Assembly (NCBI GenBank): GCA_000499405.2
Contig: HG738138.1
Location: 19,693,753-19,757,752 of the forward strand
DNA length: 64,000 nucleotides
Origin: Onchocerca volvulus
Taxonomy: Eukaryota; Nematoda; Chromadorea; Rhabditida; Onchocercidae
Reading direction: 5' to 3'
Shown piece by piece: positions 1 through 14,631 of this stretch (the first letter of the stretch is position 1; the number at the start of each line of letters is the position of its first letter). The position numbers and the translations under genes were made by a program. Under the pieces are notes generated by a model. That model did not search any database. It worked only from the letters and a program-made list of their open reading frames with translations, and was not told the origin of the DNA.

Positions 1-373
1 CTTTATCAATATTTACAACATTTTGAATTGAATTTTAAGTAAATAAATAAGTACAAATTTAAGGTAATTAATTTCTTTTTCCCCATATTCTATATATGGA
101 CATTATATTACAATTTTCTGGCATTCTGTGTCCTTTTACATTCAAACAGAATAAACATCGTATTAAATAATTATTTGCATTATTTGCTACTTCTAACATG
201 TAGAAAAAGACGAAGTCAATTTTCTAAAAATTTGTATGATGCTGTCCGTAGCAATGAAAAGACTGCGCATATCTCTGCAGATTTAAAGTAACAGCACTAA
301 GGTTTTACCTTGATTTCCTCATTACAAAATTACAGTACTGAGGAAAAGGGTAAATGAAAAGAAATAAAAATAC
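1..373 (-). other. Intron of the basonuclin-like gene running off the left edge
   Basis: A GTATTT donor follows the exon ending at 374, so this stretch is read as the next intron. No further coding segment is visible before the window edge. Confidence 0.55.
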
Positions 374-3300
374 CAACAAGGTCGTAAAAGCATGTCGGCA
401 ACTGATCCTTGAGAAGCATTCAACATTGGTGGTGGAAATCCTACAAATGCTGGCCAGCTATGCAGAAACGATGGCATCAGTGATCGGCGAAGTGGATCAA
501 CCAGATCGGCGCACGAAGTGATACCCGTGAAACGATCCATAAGTTGCAATTCGCACTGCACATTAGCACACATCCAATTATTCAAAGGTTTACCCGTCTT
601 AACATCCTAAAACAATCAATATGTTTCGTTAGTTTCGTGTTTTAACATCAATATATGCAGAGAGAGGATGGCTCACTGATTATACCAGGAGAAATTAGCT
701 ATAATACAAACAAGCATGTTTTTCAAACTTTCAAAAACTTGACAATCACCAATTCTTCATACTCATAACTGATCAGGAATGATTGCAAAGCCTAACGACA
801 ATCAGCGATTATAAAGCATATTCACTTGCAAAAGTTACAACGTATAATAATTGAGAAAGAAAGTTCCCTAATTTTAAAAAGGAAAACAAATTGGCCGAAA
901 TAGTTAAGAAATCAAGAAAAAAAAAAAAAAAAAAGAGACTGAGTATGAATAGCATTTGCAATATATCAAAGATATTTATGGGCATCAGATTGAAATCTTG
1001 TTCGACTTTCGAAAATTTACAAATTTTATTAATTTATTTCAGCTTTATTTCAGAATTGCCGTCGATAATTAATAGATGGCAATCCTGAAATGATGGAACT
1101 TAGGTTACTGTAAAAATCGTTAAGGAATAGTGCAATACTGAAGATAACGATCAGCAACAAGACCATTAATGCAGGCAGAAACAACTACGATAAGAATAGC
1201 TAATCACCAACAACACATAAATTTCCTTAGAAATTGCATTCAATTATTTTACTTTAAAAGCGCTTCGTCTTTTCTCCGATTGCGCCAAATACATCGCCGA
1301 GAATTTGTGTTGCTTCATTTTCATCTCCATTCTGCAAGCTACTTTCAAATTATATTTAATAATTCCTTTCACTGCGCTGCTTTTCCAGTACAAAAAATCC
1401 ACAAAATATATCAAGTAATAGCTTAAAACATCGCTCATAAGATATAAAGCATTCTACATTAATGAAGATAGGAACGAACAAATTTATTAACTACTGAGCA
1501 AACTATATATTTCTAAATTTACATCCATAAACATTCTGATGCAATGCATTTGAAATATATACAGAAAGTCAATCAAATTGAAGCTTTTCGTCTTTATTAC
1601 TCAGAGAAAAAACATTCCAAGTTATACTTGTCCATTCAACCGAACAATTATGACTTGAAATACAGCAAACATAGAGTTGTTTTTTTACCTAAATTCCTAA
1701 CCCAAGCCAACATAGTGTCCATACTGATGGCTGCTTCCACAAAACTTCCATAAAATTTAAATTGGATGTATTACTATAGGCAAAAGTTGCAAGAGTAAAC
1801 TATTACTAAATGACTTTCGGCAAAATAACTTCCGAAAAATTTAAAACAGACGATCAGAACTAACAATTATTAGTCAATTAGGATCAAATGGCAATTAAGA
1901 CTCTTATCTGAAAAACATTCAAGCAAACGGTCTGATGACATCATGAACTTCTAAGAAGTTAATAAATATGAACATGTATCATAAATAATAACCGGCCAAT
2001 TAGAAACATATACAGGGTAAATAAATCTCGTCTGCAGTCTCTGAAGAGTGAATATTCTCTATGCAGATCATATATACTTTTAGAAACAATACTGCAGAAT
2101 GTTTAAATTAGATAGAAAAGGAGATAGTACACACCTTTATACATTCCTGAATGAATTTATGCATATCTGAGATTTTGCAAAGATAACTCGCTAAATTATA
2201 GCTAGCGGACTATAGCAGGTGTAAGACAAACAGTTTATCTAAAAAATTCTATTGAAAAACTTTGCAAAACCATTTTGATCTGCTAAAAAGTTTGAATGAT
2301 TATGAGTGAACATGCAAAATAACGAACAAAATACATTTAAACTCATATGAATATTTATTACTTTTCCGAATTAATTATGAATGTGCCATAATCACCTGTC
2401 TACAATTATTTAGAAACTAAAATTTAATAAAAGTCGGCAGGTAATTGAAATTAAATCAAAAAAAAAAATGATGTTCAGCTGGTTGGTTACATATGCAGTG
2501 CGTGCTTATGAGTTGTCATGTGTAGGAAAAATGAGAGAATATATATTTAAATACATGAAAAGAGAAGATTGTAGGAATATAAGAAAGGTTCATAAATGCC
2601 ACGTGATGCTCTTATCAAACGGGACAGATAGTGTCACTATGCAATTTTGTTGTTGAAAATAACATCTTTCAAAAGCTCGTATAATGAAATGAAGCACATC
2701 GAATGGCTTTTGGAAATTGCTGTGATTGTCTCTGCAATCACCTCTTGTTAGTACCAACCATCACACCAACAGAAGCAATTTACTTTCTTCGATACGATTT
2801 TTGAAATAACGCAATGAAAAGATATATGTTGTTGAATACTACATTTTGCATTGAAACACAATTCGTATGAAGCACATTTCTATGGTTCACAATAAAACGT
2901 ATCAATATAAATTTTCCAAAGTTTATGTATTGTATAACGCTGCAAATATACTCAATAATAACTTGACTCGTTACCAAACAGTATCCCAAATAACCTCTTC
3001 AGTGTTCGGGATGTTTTGAAATAAATGTTCCCGCACTTTTTTTGATACTTGATTCCTCATCTAAAAGTTTTATTGCTGACTGATTTGGAACGCGTGAACA
3101 TTGTTAACTATACAATTTAAAGCAGCAGTTGCACTTAATTCAATTTCCTTATTACTAAGGAATATTTCAATTTTACGCTTTTATACTCAAGCAGCATATT
3201 TTATCAGGGAATATTGCATCATTTAAAGGCATATCTCATGAGTTCTTAACGGATGAATCACTTCAACGCTTTTATTGCTGTTATATTGAAATCCATAACA

Positions 3301-6300
3301 TTACACTATATTTCAGAAGGCGGCAATTTATCTTGACACCTAATTTAAGTCTTTGCTCTTCGTCCAGCATATGTCCACACTATATATTCAAATTCATCAT
3401 CATCGTGTTTTAAATCTGCATTTTAAAACTGAAGAATGTCTTCCCTAGTATCACATTTTTTTACCTTTCTGGAAAATTCTTTTCTATGGCATTTTTAATT
3501 ATGTTCTCCTTGATATTTTGGGACTGGGATATTGAACATTCCGATAAATGAGAACGCAACTTAAAATCTTTAATCAATAAATTCAGTCGGTGAGAAATCT
3601 CAATAATCATTTACCAAACGGTTAAATATCACAGCATGCTCCTCTGATATTGGAATTTATTGTTCAGAAGAACTTTAGATTAAATTTTCAGCCTAAAATC
3701 TACAATAAGTTTGAAGATGAATAGAATTAATGACGATGATAATGGGGATGATGTTTCGAAAATAGTATAGATCGATCTTAATGACGAAAATCTTACAGAT
3801 ATAGTTCATACTGTCACCTTCGCTAAGGAATAACATCTTCAGGGTATGCACGATAAATCACTCATGTCACCACTTCCTGAATATTATATGCCTTTTTCCT
3901 GAAGGAAGGCTTATCCTATCCTAACTCAACCAAAAATACTTCAATCTTGTCTCATCTTTCTCAGGAGCACACACTGAAACGTTTTGCTCTTCAGCAGTAA
4001 TTTATCCAGAACATAATTATGCTCCTCTCTTCTTTGCCTTAGCTAAAATGAAGAGACAGAAATTCTACGATAAGTTAACAGATATCCGGTATAAACGACA
4101 AAGCATTTGTCTATTATTTATCTGTTTGTCTATATTATGCCATCTTATCCCGATTCCAAAAACACTATATTGAATTCTAAGGAGCTATCAAACGTCTTCT
4201 CGCCCACCAAAAGAAAAAAATTGCAGCTTCTCGCCTAAATATAATTACAAATACTTGTCAGAAGATGTCATCATGTCCTTAACTCATCTCACCAATTCTG
4301 CTCTCTTCATTTTCTTTCGAAAATATCAAAACTGACGTTCTATTCGGTTCAATTGAATGAGAAATTTATAAAAATAAATTCCGAAGAAACAAATTTTTTG
4401 CAAATTTTTTAACCAGCAAAATGCTTTTTTTACAAAAAAAAAAAAAGAAAAAAAAATGAAATACGGAAAATCTTTTATTTTTGCGACGTCTAACATTTTT
4501 TAAATACTTTTTATGGTCTGCATAGATTAGTTCGGGAATTGCTGAATCTCATAAATAATATCAGGCCTGCTATTCATCTTATGAATGAACATTCATTTTT
4601 AAAAGAATAAATACATAACGAATGAGTGATCCTTTAAAGCTAATATTTCGAGAATGAAAACATCAACACGGTGCTGTGTGATAACGATGAAATAAACAAC
4701 ACTGACAGTATTCAAGAAGTGTGTTGTTCAATCGTATGAGGAAAGTTGCTGAAAGGAAAAGTTTCGACAAGTTTGATAACAGCGGAAATGGTCGGTCGTT
4801 GTGCCACCTGTATTCCCTACATGGAGAAGGCGACACTAATGAATAGACGAGCAGAGCGAGACACTAATGTGCAATACGAAATGTGCCACATAACAAATAA
4901 ACGCTTTGAAATTGTAAAGGAAAGGAGAATACGGTAGTGGATGTATAATATGCACTGAATTGTAAATTATTGCTGTCACACTGCACCACAATTCACTGGT
5001 TCTCTTCAACTGATCAGAACTTTTCACTGTCCCGGCGTCACCTAAAGACAAATGATACAAAATCAGTATCACAGACACTTCAAACAAGCTGAAAAAAGCC
5101 CGTTAAGCCAGCAAAAATAAAGTGATGAGTGTATTACTTGAAATGTAAATCTTTTCTCAAGAGAAGATGAAGAAGGTATGAATAGAAGATCTCAGGCAAC
5201 TTTGCATCAACAAAAGACTCGTCGCCGGGACTGTTGTTAGAGTGGTGAAGTTGAAAACAATCGAAGATGTCACATATATGCCCTAAATCCTCATCAATCT
5301 AGATCATTATTTTACACTGGTTAAACTATTATTGATTCGGATCACCCATCATAAACCGCAGAATCTCATCGAATCTTTCGCAAAAAAAAAAAAAAAAATC
5401 ATTTCTTGCCTATATTTCCACACTTTTGTGCTGATAAATCTACGAAGAATAATATAGATTATTATCATCCATTCCACGTACATATATCAAAGGAGCTCTT
5501 TGTTGCTGTTAAAGATAAAATGACAGGATGTGAAAATTCAAAAAGGAGAAATAGAAATTTCTAGTTGTTATGTGTCTTTTGAGACTGCCACTACAAAATG
5601 TTCCGATTTCCAGCCACTGATTGGTAATTTTCATTCAATAGCGATCCAAAGATTCATTACTGAAAGAAACTTCATAAGATGACTAATAACAGATATGGTT
5701 CGCACTTCTAGTAGAAGGAGAGAAATTGACAAATGAGCTATTCTGACCAATCCTTATAATTATGTTTGAATTATAGAATAAAGAAAAAAAAATTAAGTAA
5801 AAGTGAATAACTTTTCTTACTGATATTTCATCAAGTTTATGGTTCTTCCGCGGAATGGAGCAGAGATAATGCCTAAATTAGTGATTAACGTACAATTTTT
5901 AGCTTAAGAACAGGAAAAACAGTAGTCAACAAAAACGTTTGAAATGATGAAAACATCTTACAGCAGCATTTCAAGAGTGTTGCGGGATGGCTCAAATGGT
6001 ATGCATGCCATTTCACGCAGTCATTCGGGATGGATGACACCTATGCATGCACTTAACCATTCCAAAAGCATCACTTTTTTCCAGCAGAAAAAAAGAATTT
6101 TTTATGAGTGTACACTGCAATGCAGATGAATCAACACATACAAACACTCATATATATTTGACGATGATAGTTAGCAGGAGAGATAGAGCACCACAGAAAC
6201 GTGATAATCAAGAATGTGTGGTATCAAAAAGTTACAAATATTTCACCAACTAAAACCTTTGATGATAACATTTCCATAGAATTTTCAGTAGATTTCAAAT

Positions 6301-9300
6301 TTTAAACTACAAATCACTAAACAAAGAAAGCTAGAATGAACTTCGTTTACGATGACACTTCTCGAGATGAGACAAAATGAATGGAATGAGCGAGATGAAA
6401 GGAGCTACTGGGGGCAGTAGATTGTGGAAAATTTACGGGAATAAACTACTGGTAACAGCAATATGTCTCGAGGGAGTTGTTTCCTTCGTAAGGTCACTTT
6501 TCACCACCACCAACAAAAATTCCATGGAAATCTGTCATCACCGTTAAAGAACGGCTAGCACTACCAGCACCGCAAAAGCATTCACAGCAAAAATCAGTAG
6601 ACCCTTGGGAGAGTGTCAAAAAATTGCCAACAAAGCGACAGAAGCTTTTATGGATGACTAATCGACAAGAGACATATAAGCATAACCATCCATCTAAAAT
6701 GCTACAAAACCCTCACTGCTATACTCGATGTTCCTGATAATGCATGTCTATCATCGAATCCGGAAAAAGATTATGGAAAGAAGCAGCATGCATGACTCAA
6801 TGTTTAATGCGAATATTCTTGGGCTACAATATCAGTTCATGTTACCAAATAGTAGAGCAATGTCGGTGTTATATATCAATTGGTTCGATGCTTGATCCAG
6901 TATATCGATTCCAGAACGAACGTTTGTTCTGTTTTCATTTTACATTAGATTTGGTCAAAATATAAAGAGTGCGTTTCAAGTTTGCTCAATTCTCAATTTT
7001 AGAATTTCAGCTGAAACCACACTTTTCAGAATGATTAAAAGCTCGCATATTCGATCACAAATTTGAATTAAAATTGCAAAGATTTAATTCAATGAATTAA
7101 CCGCTAAAATTATCAGTTCCATGCCTATTTTAGTTTTCAGTTTCTGAAGATTCGAAATCAAAATTCAAAGAAGCCAAAGATGATTTCTAATATTGGACTA
7201 AAAATTATACGCATAAATGATTCTGTCACTATGACGATTCCTGCATTAATCTCTCAACAATCAAATGCGCTGTGAAGTGGATAATTTCAAAAATGACAAA
7301 TCGCCCATCAAAATCATCAATACTCCTTTATTTGATACTCCTGATAAGTATCTCGCAGAATGATGTCGGATCCCACCAGTTTTTGAATTATCTTTCGCAA
7401 TGCTTAACGTCACCATATTCTCGAAGCCTGATTGAATGCTCGTTTTTATCATCAATATCATTGAAGGCTCCATTATTTCTTGAGGATGCAAGTAACCTGT
7501 TCTGTTTATCGGATTCCACATTCGAAACTGCTAAAAAATCGACGAAGCAATTCATTTGATGCACATGTACATCAGATGAATTGCATAGTCTTATAAAATT
7601 CCGCAGCCAAAGATCAATCGAATTACTGTTTTTCTTCATGACAAACTTCTAAACTCGTTAGCGACCAAGTCCGAGATAACAACAATCTTTCAAGATCATA
7701 TCTGCTTCTACTATTCTGATACCTTCCATCATCCATCTCTGGCTGGACATTACAGACGTTTCTTTTTTATTCCACACAAATGTGACTGCTAACTTCGCCT
7801 AGACTGACATCTGTAATTTAACTTTGAGTACGCCATCATTTCGATTTTTTAATCTTCAAGATCATTCGTCTGCTTTTTACATTCAGCTTGCAACATCTCG
7901 TTTATTTCATTAGCATTCTTTGCAGTAAAAGATGAACAGGAAGCGTAAATAATTGAACTATCTGAATTAATGCTCCAATGCATTTCCTGTAAGTGAGGGA
8001 AGCACTAAATGTCTGCGTGTAAAAAAATCATCCTGTCTTGCTCGTTTCTCGGTCGACACGAAACGGTGAGATGTGATTCTGACCGATAAGTCGCGTTCAT
8101 TTCGTTAACTAATTCGACGCAGTATGCATCATTTTCTTTTGCAAAAAACTGAAACACAGTTAAACTCAACGATGTCGAAACTTTTCTTATACATCGATGA
8201 ATAAGCAAAATGGAATGATATTATCATATGTTCTAAAAAGCAATTAGAAGCAAATTTCCGGCCCATATTTCTGAAATTCTGGCAAGACTCAGCCTTTTCC
8301 GTGACTAATATTCCTTGAGATACCTTGTAAAGTTGTCAGCATTTTATAAATGCGCGAGATCAAGATGGATGAGAACAGCTAATTGAATATATTTTAGCAA
8401 TTATTTGTGGAGCGGTGCTATTTTCATCTCCTTTTAACCACTGAGAACATTTCGACCAAAAATTCATTAATTTGACGACAAGGTCTTCGCACTCCATGCT
8501 CTCCGCTTGAAATCGGTGGTAATGTCACTGTTTCGAAAACTCGCTTCCTTTACTTGAAGACAACATTTCATACCCCACTAATTAATACAAAAACATAATA
8601 CTGCTAAGTTCGAAACTGAGATAACGAAAATTAGTATGCAATGTATGGAAATCGTGCAGAACTTTTCTTTTGTCGTCAATAATATAATATTATGTCAAAC
8701 TACAAAAAGGAATGATATCCCATCACTCATTAGAGTATGTACGAATATTGTGTTGATAATGAGAGATGGAACAGATTTTCAACTGCTATCAAATTTTTAA
8801 TGATGAACTGATTAGTTGGCAGGAACTTACAGTTCGCAAAAAATTCATGTATTAATCACCTATTTAACAATATTATAAGCTGAAGAATTTGCTATTGTAG
8901 CATGTACGCCTAATCATGAAAAAAACACTGAAGAATGAAATTAAAGAATGTCTGCATCCCATAGCAGACTGATATCTAGACGACAAAAGCAGATGGTTTA
9001 AAAGCCGTAATAATAAAAATAAATAGCAGTCTTAATTCTCAACTATCTCAAGAAAATAAAAATATATAAAATCGGGTTAGTGTTCTTTTGTAACGATGAA
9101 AACATGACACAGAAACCACAGTTTGAATAAAAAAATAACGTCCCAAATTTTCAGTACTATTACGCTGTCAAAAGCCACGCAACCGAAATATCGCAAAGAA
9201 GATGAATTTCTTTACAAAATTAAATGAAATGGATTATACGCACCATTCTTTTATCTGACAAAATCAGAAATGAATTTTCCTTTCATTAGAAATAATACAG

Positions 9301-11151
9301 TGAAAAAATGACGAATAGAAGATTTGCTATTTCTCACTTTTTTTTATCTTATTTTATTTTTTATTCATTTTTTTTTTTTTTTTTGTTTTTGATCTTCTGA
9401 TGCAATGATTACCGCGAACGAGTAAATGATAGTGGCTTAATTTAAAGGTTGCGGAAATCATATTTATATTTATGTTTGAAAATGGACAGTGAAAGTAAAG
9501 AAATAAATCAAACGTGATATTATATACTTATCCCGGAACTTCCACTGAAAAGAAAAATCCAATAGCGGAAAGATCAGTAAGCGCTCTGGATGATATAAAC
9601 AAAAAAGATAGCTATATTCATTATAAACAAAGGATGAAAAGAAGATAAAATCAAATAATTGAAAAGTCATACATTATTTCGACAGCAGTTACTAAATATC
9701 CTTACCTCTTGGATAAATCCTCTTTCAAAATCATCTATTTTCCAACCAGTACGTCGAATGATTGCCTCGGCTCGTTTTTTTGTCAGTGTAGATAATGCAC
9801 GGTGTAACAAAATTTTGATACGTATTGGCACTGCCTGTATAAAATGCATAATTTATGCAAAAAAAAGTTTCACATCACTAACGAAAATTTAACAAGGAAA
9901 AAAAATCTCGGGGGAAAAAAAATATAATAGAACCAACTAGAACGATACTAGACAAAATTCTTATGAAATGAAAAATCACAGGTACTACAAAACGCATGCC
10001 TACAGGAAGGAAAGGTTATTTATAAATGATGATGAGGTCTGATTTTCGCAGAAAATCAAGTTTTTTTTTCCCATTTCTCGGATTAACAACTAATCGAATG
10101 CTGTCAAAAGTTCACTGATCAAAATAAATACAGATCTCGCCCTATGGGACTAAAAAATACTATTACAAGTAAACACTCTTACTTAACAATGTTTAAATAG
10201 CTCGATATAAAAAAAAAAGAATCGAGCACCTGGAAACCATAAAGTGATGCGAACGTAATAGCTTCGATCAGATCGGTTTGATCCATTGTACCATTATTAT
10301 CAGCATCCGTTGCATTTGTGATATCACCAGGATTAACCATAGTTAATAAGCCACTGCCTGATAAATCGCTCATTAAACCATACTGAGTTCGTTTTTGAAT
10401 ATTACCTGCAACAAACAATATATTACAAGTAATTAACTATCATTTTCAAAGAATATAATAATTCTATAAACATTTAGTGTTCTGAAATATTAGTAATACT
10501 TGAGTCTTAAAATTATGTTTCGTATAAGAAATTTGCATTAAAATTTCGTTCATGCTGCCATATTCCAAAACAATGTAGAATGCGACTTCAGAATTGATAA
10601 TAAATCAAGAAAGCAAAATTTTAAAATGAAAGCAAGACACAATGCCCAACGTTAACATTCTTCATTAACCAGTAATCGATGTCGATGAGGGATAGATGGA
10701 GGAGATGAACATTTGAATTTCGCTGCACCATATATACGAAATTCCTTCCCATAAATCAATTGAAGTAAAATATCGTAAACAGGTTAGAACGAATCAAAGA
10801 TCTGCGGTTAAGTGGAAGAGAACATAAATATCAAGTGCATCAATGTAAATTCCAACTCTAGCGCTTACCGCCCTATCACCTAGTGATCTTGTCTCGTAAG
10901 GAATTTCAAGTTACAGGATAAATTTCTTTCTTTAAAAAAAATTTAAAAGAACGAAAAAAATGCAATAAGAGCATAAAACATACCAGTACTGGTGGGTGAT
11001 TGATCGGATTCAGTATCAAGCATTCCCAAATTACCGTTTCTGAACGCTGCATTGAGATGTGGCAGCATTGCCGGTGAAAGCAACATCGAAACGATATGAT
11101 CCGTTCGTTCTTGCAAGAATTTAGCAGTGCTTATTGCTAGCTTTTTAGTAA
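374..11151 (-). CDS. bnc-1: Basonuclin-family zinc-finger transcription factor (bnc-1-like), partial
   Basis: Four minus-strand exons join in phase: 11151-10984, 10405-10230, 9834-9706 and 606-374. The third and fourth resemble the conserved basonuclin core: LYGFQAVPIRIKILL, then a TGWKIDDFERGFIQE block, then a KPLNNW block, in the same order as LYGTQAVPVRLKILL, GWTLRDYVRGYI and KVLDRW in vertebrate BNC1/BNC2. This core comes before the paired C2H2 zinc fingers in the family, so the fingers should be encoded left of position 1. In animals the family acts in the nucleus as sequence-specific regulators; in C. elegans bnc-1 represses effector genes in motor neurons. The intron between exons three and four is about 9.1 kb. 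Upstream exons with the expected N-terminal Cys-rich HGWV motif were not found. The residues before the core are unlike vertebrate BNC. Family call is fairly sure; gene ends are unknown. Confidence 0.8.
607..9705 (-). other. Very long intron of the basonuclin-like gene
   Basis: This 9.1-kb stretch is bounded by a good donor after the third exon and a TTTTAG acceptor before the fourth. It is A+T rich, has several A or T homopolymer runs (for example near 917-934, 4434-4456, 5383-5397 and 9368-9383), and contains only short overlapping open frames on both strands, none with a recognisable domain. The many short open frames around 7261-7639 were examined and not accepted. Such long introns in developmental transcription factors often hold enhancers, but nothing specific can be named here. 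Confidence 0.6.
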
Positions 11152-11981
11152 CTAAGTGAAACAGTGGCCAGCAGCAAATAAATTAGCATGATATCTGAAA
11201 TGTTTTACTTTAGTAGCAAAACTATAAAAGAATAATGAATAAATCGAAATTTGAAATCTCGATATGTATGATACCCAACGAACTACATCCTAATGCAGCA
11301 TTGTTACTGTACTGTAATGAAAGCACTTTCAACAGATAAACTTCATGATATGCTCCATATCCAGTCTCCTCCAATCTAATTTCAATTTTAATACAATTTC
11401 TAATTTCGCCCCACTTCAGCACACTCGAAAAGCAGCATGCTCTCCTCATGCATGCAATCCTATACATATACGATCTTAAACCGAAAACAAACAACATCTA
11501 GTACATCTACAATTAATGTCTTAGCGATATGGTCCATCACAATTAGACTGTTCACTTCTAGATTCTTCTGCTTGATGACTAAGCTGCTGAGAGCATAGTT
11601 AATAGAAGTGAAAAAACTAACAAATTCATGACTGATATAAGCTACATGTAAATCTATAATAAACTTGACCTATGAAAGACAAGAAGTATACCGATCGATA
11701 TCATTACGATACACTCGGGATACCAGCAGTAAATGAAATCTACAGGTAGCAAAACCTCGTAACAGTGTGATAGCTATGGTAAATTGTTGTCAAGCCACCT
11801 TCCCTATTATTTCATGATGATGGTGACGATGTCCATTCATTTATATTTCCAACTTGCCTACGGTAACTTCCACTCTTGTTCCCTTCTCGAACGAGCAACA
11901 TCGACCATTCATTCCATCTGTCCTGCCTCCAACCTATTACAATGGAAGCAAACATGTGACATTCATCGACGTTAGCATAGA

Positions 11982-12000
11982 CATATATATATATATATAC
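11982..12000. repeat. (TA)n microsatellite
   Basis: An uninterrupted alternating TA run of about 19 bases, visible directly. Confidence 0.85.
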
Positions 12001-13385
12001 ATCAGCGCCGGCATGCACACATTCGTAAACAAAATTTCGATGGCATTTTTGGAAATAAGTGAATCTAAGCATAGGTCACGTCGACAAATCCATCACACTA
12101 CATGATGGACAACTGAATGTTCGAAATGTGAGACAGTGTGACTACTGTTGATAAGTAAACAACTTGACTGGAAACCGAAGCGAAGAAGCATTTAACGATA
12201 GCTAAATGAAATTCTAGCTCGTTGCAATTTTAGTGGGAGCTTTTCTCGCCCCAGTGTGTCATCAGCTGTCCAATACTTCAGCCTATACATTAATACTATC
12301 ACCAAATTTCAATTATCGAAGCAGTTCCCATTCCTAACACAACTGAAGTCATGAAATGCTTCTACAGAAGACCATACATCAAAAACTAGAAATGTTTTTT
12401 TTTTTTTAATCATAATACAACTTGAGATGTTTGCATCGTTCCTTCGAAGATATCAGAACAATGTGAGATTCTTATTTAACCATCAAATAATAACAATATA
12501 TCCCCTTTCTCCTGTACTTTCTGCATAGTTGGAATAAGAGTGAATTTTGTAAACGACATAGTTAAATATTCAACACCCATTTCTAAGAAGACTTGAACAA
12601 AAAAACAATAATTTTCCGGACAAATACACTAACTAATGTTTGATAAAAATTATTCAACACAATTTTTTTTTTTTTTTTTTTTAACTATTTCACTGCGATC
12701 CACACTTTCTATATTATTCCTTTTCTTTGCCTTCCATAGCAACGGGTAACGATATATCTACGGTGGAATTAAAAAAGAGAATGCTAAATGTGAAAAATTG
12801 GAAATACAATATTAGAAAATAATTTCATGCATTTTTTCAAGCGTACATTGAACCCTTAGATTGGCAATTAATTAGGTTAAGAGTTAAGTTTCACATATTG
12901 TTAGGAGTCTGTGTCACTTTGCAAATTAAAACATTGTAAACAACAGTTCCGCTGTGGCATGCTTACTCTGAAATAGTACTAAGATAGAAAGCTGAGAAAC
13001 AGGTGGGATGGCTGTATGGCTGATATGAATGAATGTTAACTAACAAATCGGACGGAGAAGAAAGTTTCTGGGTTGGGACAGTTGTCTCCCCTTCTCCCTG
13101 AAGCAGTACCCTGCTCTGGACAGTTGTTGTCCTCTTCCCTACTTCCACTCTCGAAACGCGGTCGCCCCTTTCTCCTACCCGATAATACACCTAAAATGCC
13201 AACGACAAATGTGTACGTATGTGATGTGTATAAGTATGACGCAGAACTCTGCTCCAGCTTATCATCCATCTATTACGAGCTCCACCTGTCATACTTGAAT
13301 CCCGCAACCGACAACAGCACCAACATCAAACCATTCGTCAAATCCCACTCTCGACCATCGCTCCTGCATTCGAATACTTCAAAAC

Positions 13386-13432
13386 GTATGTGTATATGTG
13401 TGTATTTGAGTCTATGTGTGTGTATGTGAATA
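13386..13432. repeat. TG-rich imperfect microsatellite
   Basis: Interrupted TG/TATG units such as TGTGTATATGTGTGTAT. It creates spurious open frames rich in Cys/Val on one strand and Ile/His/Thr on the other. Confidence 0.7.
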
Positions 13433-14611
13433 GTGCACACTGAAATAGATGGATCCAAGTGATATCGGGACATGGCATCCACGCAAAACATCAGAAGGAT
13501 ATCATCAGAGATGAGTATTTCCACAAACACATCCCATACACCCATATCTTGGCATTTCCCGGGCGTTGGCATCCGCCCACTTATTACTACATCCTCGATC
13601 TCGGATGAAAATAGCCTCAAAGAAGCTCCTACGCAGAATGAACTTTGCTTGTCTCGAAGCTCATCCTTGAAGTGACAATAAAGAAGAGATGATGCGATAT
13701 ACGATGAGAGAAAAATGATGCCATTTCCTGTTCAGAAAGATCTTTTTCGAATGGGATCGAAATAGGATGAACCATCTGCAGATATTTTTAATTTCCCATT
13801 TATTAACTTGAAATTCGAAAGAAAGATCTGCAAAGCAAACATGTAACAATGTTTTCAGAACCACATACAAACGAAATTGTTAGTGTAAGGGAATTTCAAC
13901 CGGATGATATTCAAGAAATCAATTATAGATATCCTAATATATGGCATCATGAAGCAAGTATTTTGAAGGTTCAATAACTTTAAGAATCTTTATTATACAT
14001 GCAACAGGATGAAACCAAACACCATCAGCAAAAAGAAGTGTGACCGGAATAGCAGCGCCAATCAAATTATCAAAATGCGGTAAAGGAGCTTGAGTATCCA
14101 ATGACCGATGAATTTCTTTGAAATAGTTGAGGATCTGTAAGTCTAAAGGAATCTTTCTGCTTGATCATCTTTTCTTGTGGATAGTGAAATTTCAAGGGAA
14201 GGATTAATGACACGAAGGAAATGAAATAATGTAGAACTGAAAATGAAATAAGCAATATTTCCTTTGATGTAATTTATTACTTTTAGAATTGAAAAGCGTA
14301 CAAAAATTCGATGCAAGTATGAATAGTGCGTAGGAGTAAGAAGACAATGATAAGTAACGAAGTCAAGCATTCATTGCAGAGGAGATGAATTTCTGGCGAA
14401 ATTCTTGGACATCGATAGCGACCACGATCACGACAACAACGACAATAATGCTCAAGTCAAGAAGTTAGCCTTTTAGCAGTATGAAAGATTGTTCCGTGCT
14501 ATTCTGTTCCAATCAGTTAGAAGTGTGATGCAGTGGAAATGGTGGAGCAATACGATGAAAAGGACAGGAAGAGGAGCGGTCTGATGGTTGATATATATTA
14601 TGTGCTCTCAT

Positions 14612-14631
14612 GGGGTGGGATGGGGTTGGGG
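14612..14631 (+). promoter_or_regulatory. G-quadruplex-forming motif
   Basis: Four runs of three or four G separated by loops of one or two bases (GGGGTGGGATGGGGTTGGGG) fit the canonical intramolecular G-quadruplex pattern. In such A+T-rich DNA this is striking. It lies about 3.5 kb upstream of the first recognised basonuclin exon, on the strand opposite to transcription. A regulatory role is only inferred. Confidence 0.6.

Noticed and set aside
7261..7639. Cluster of three open frames of 83-95 codons in the long basonuclin intron
   Set aside because: They overlap on both strands and no family was recognised. A transposon relic was considered, but no reverse transcriptase, integrase or transposase motif is visible.
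13073..13620. Overlapping open frames of 115-118 codons on both strands
   Set aside because: Opposing frames arise from locally higher G+C and a TG-rich tract. Neither has a domain or good splice context.
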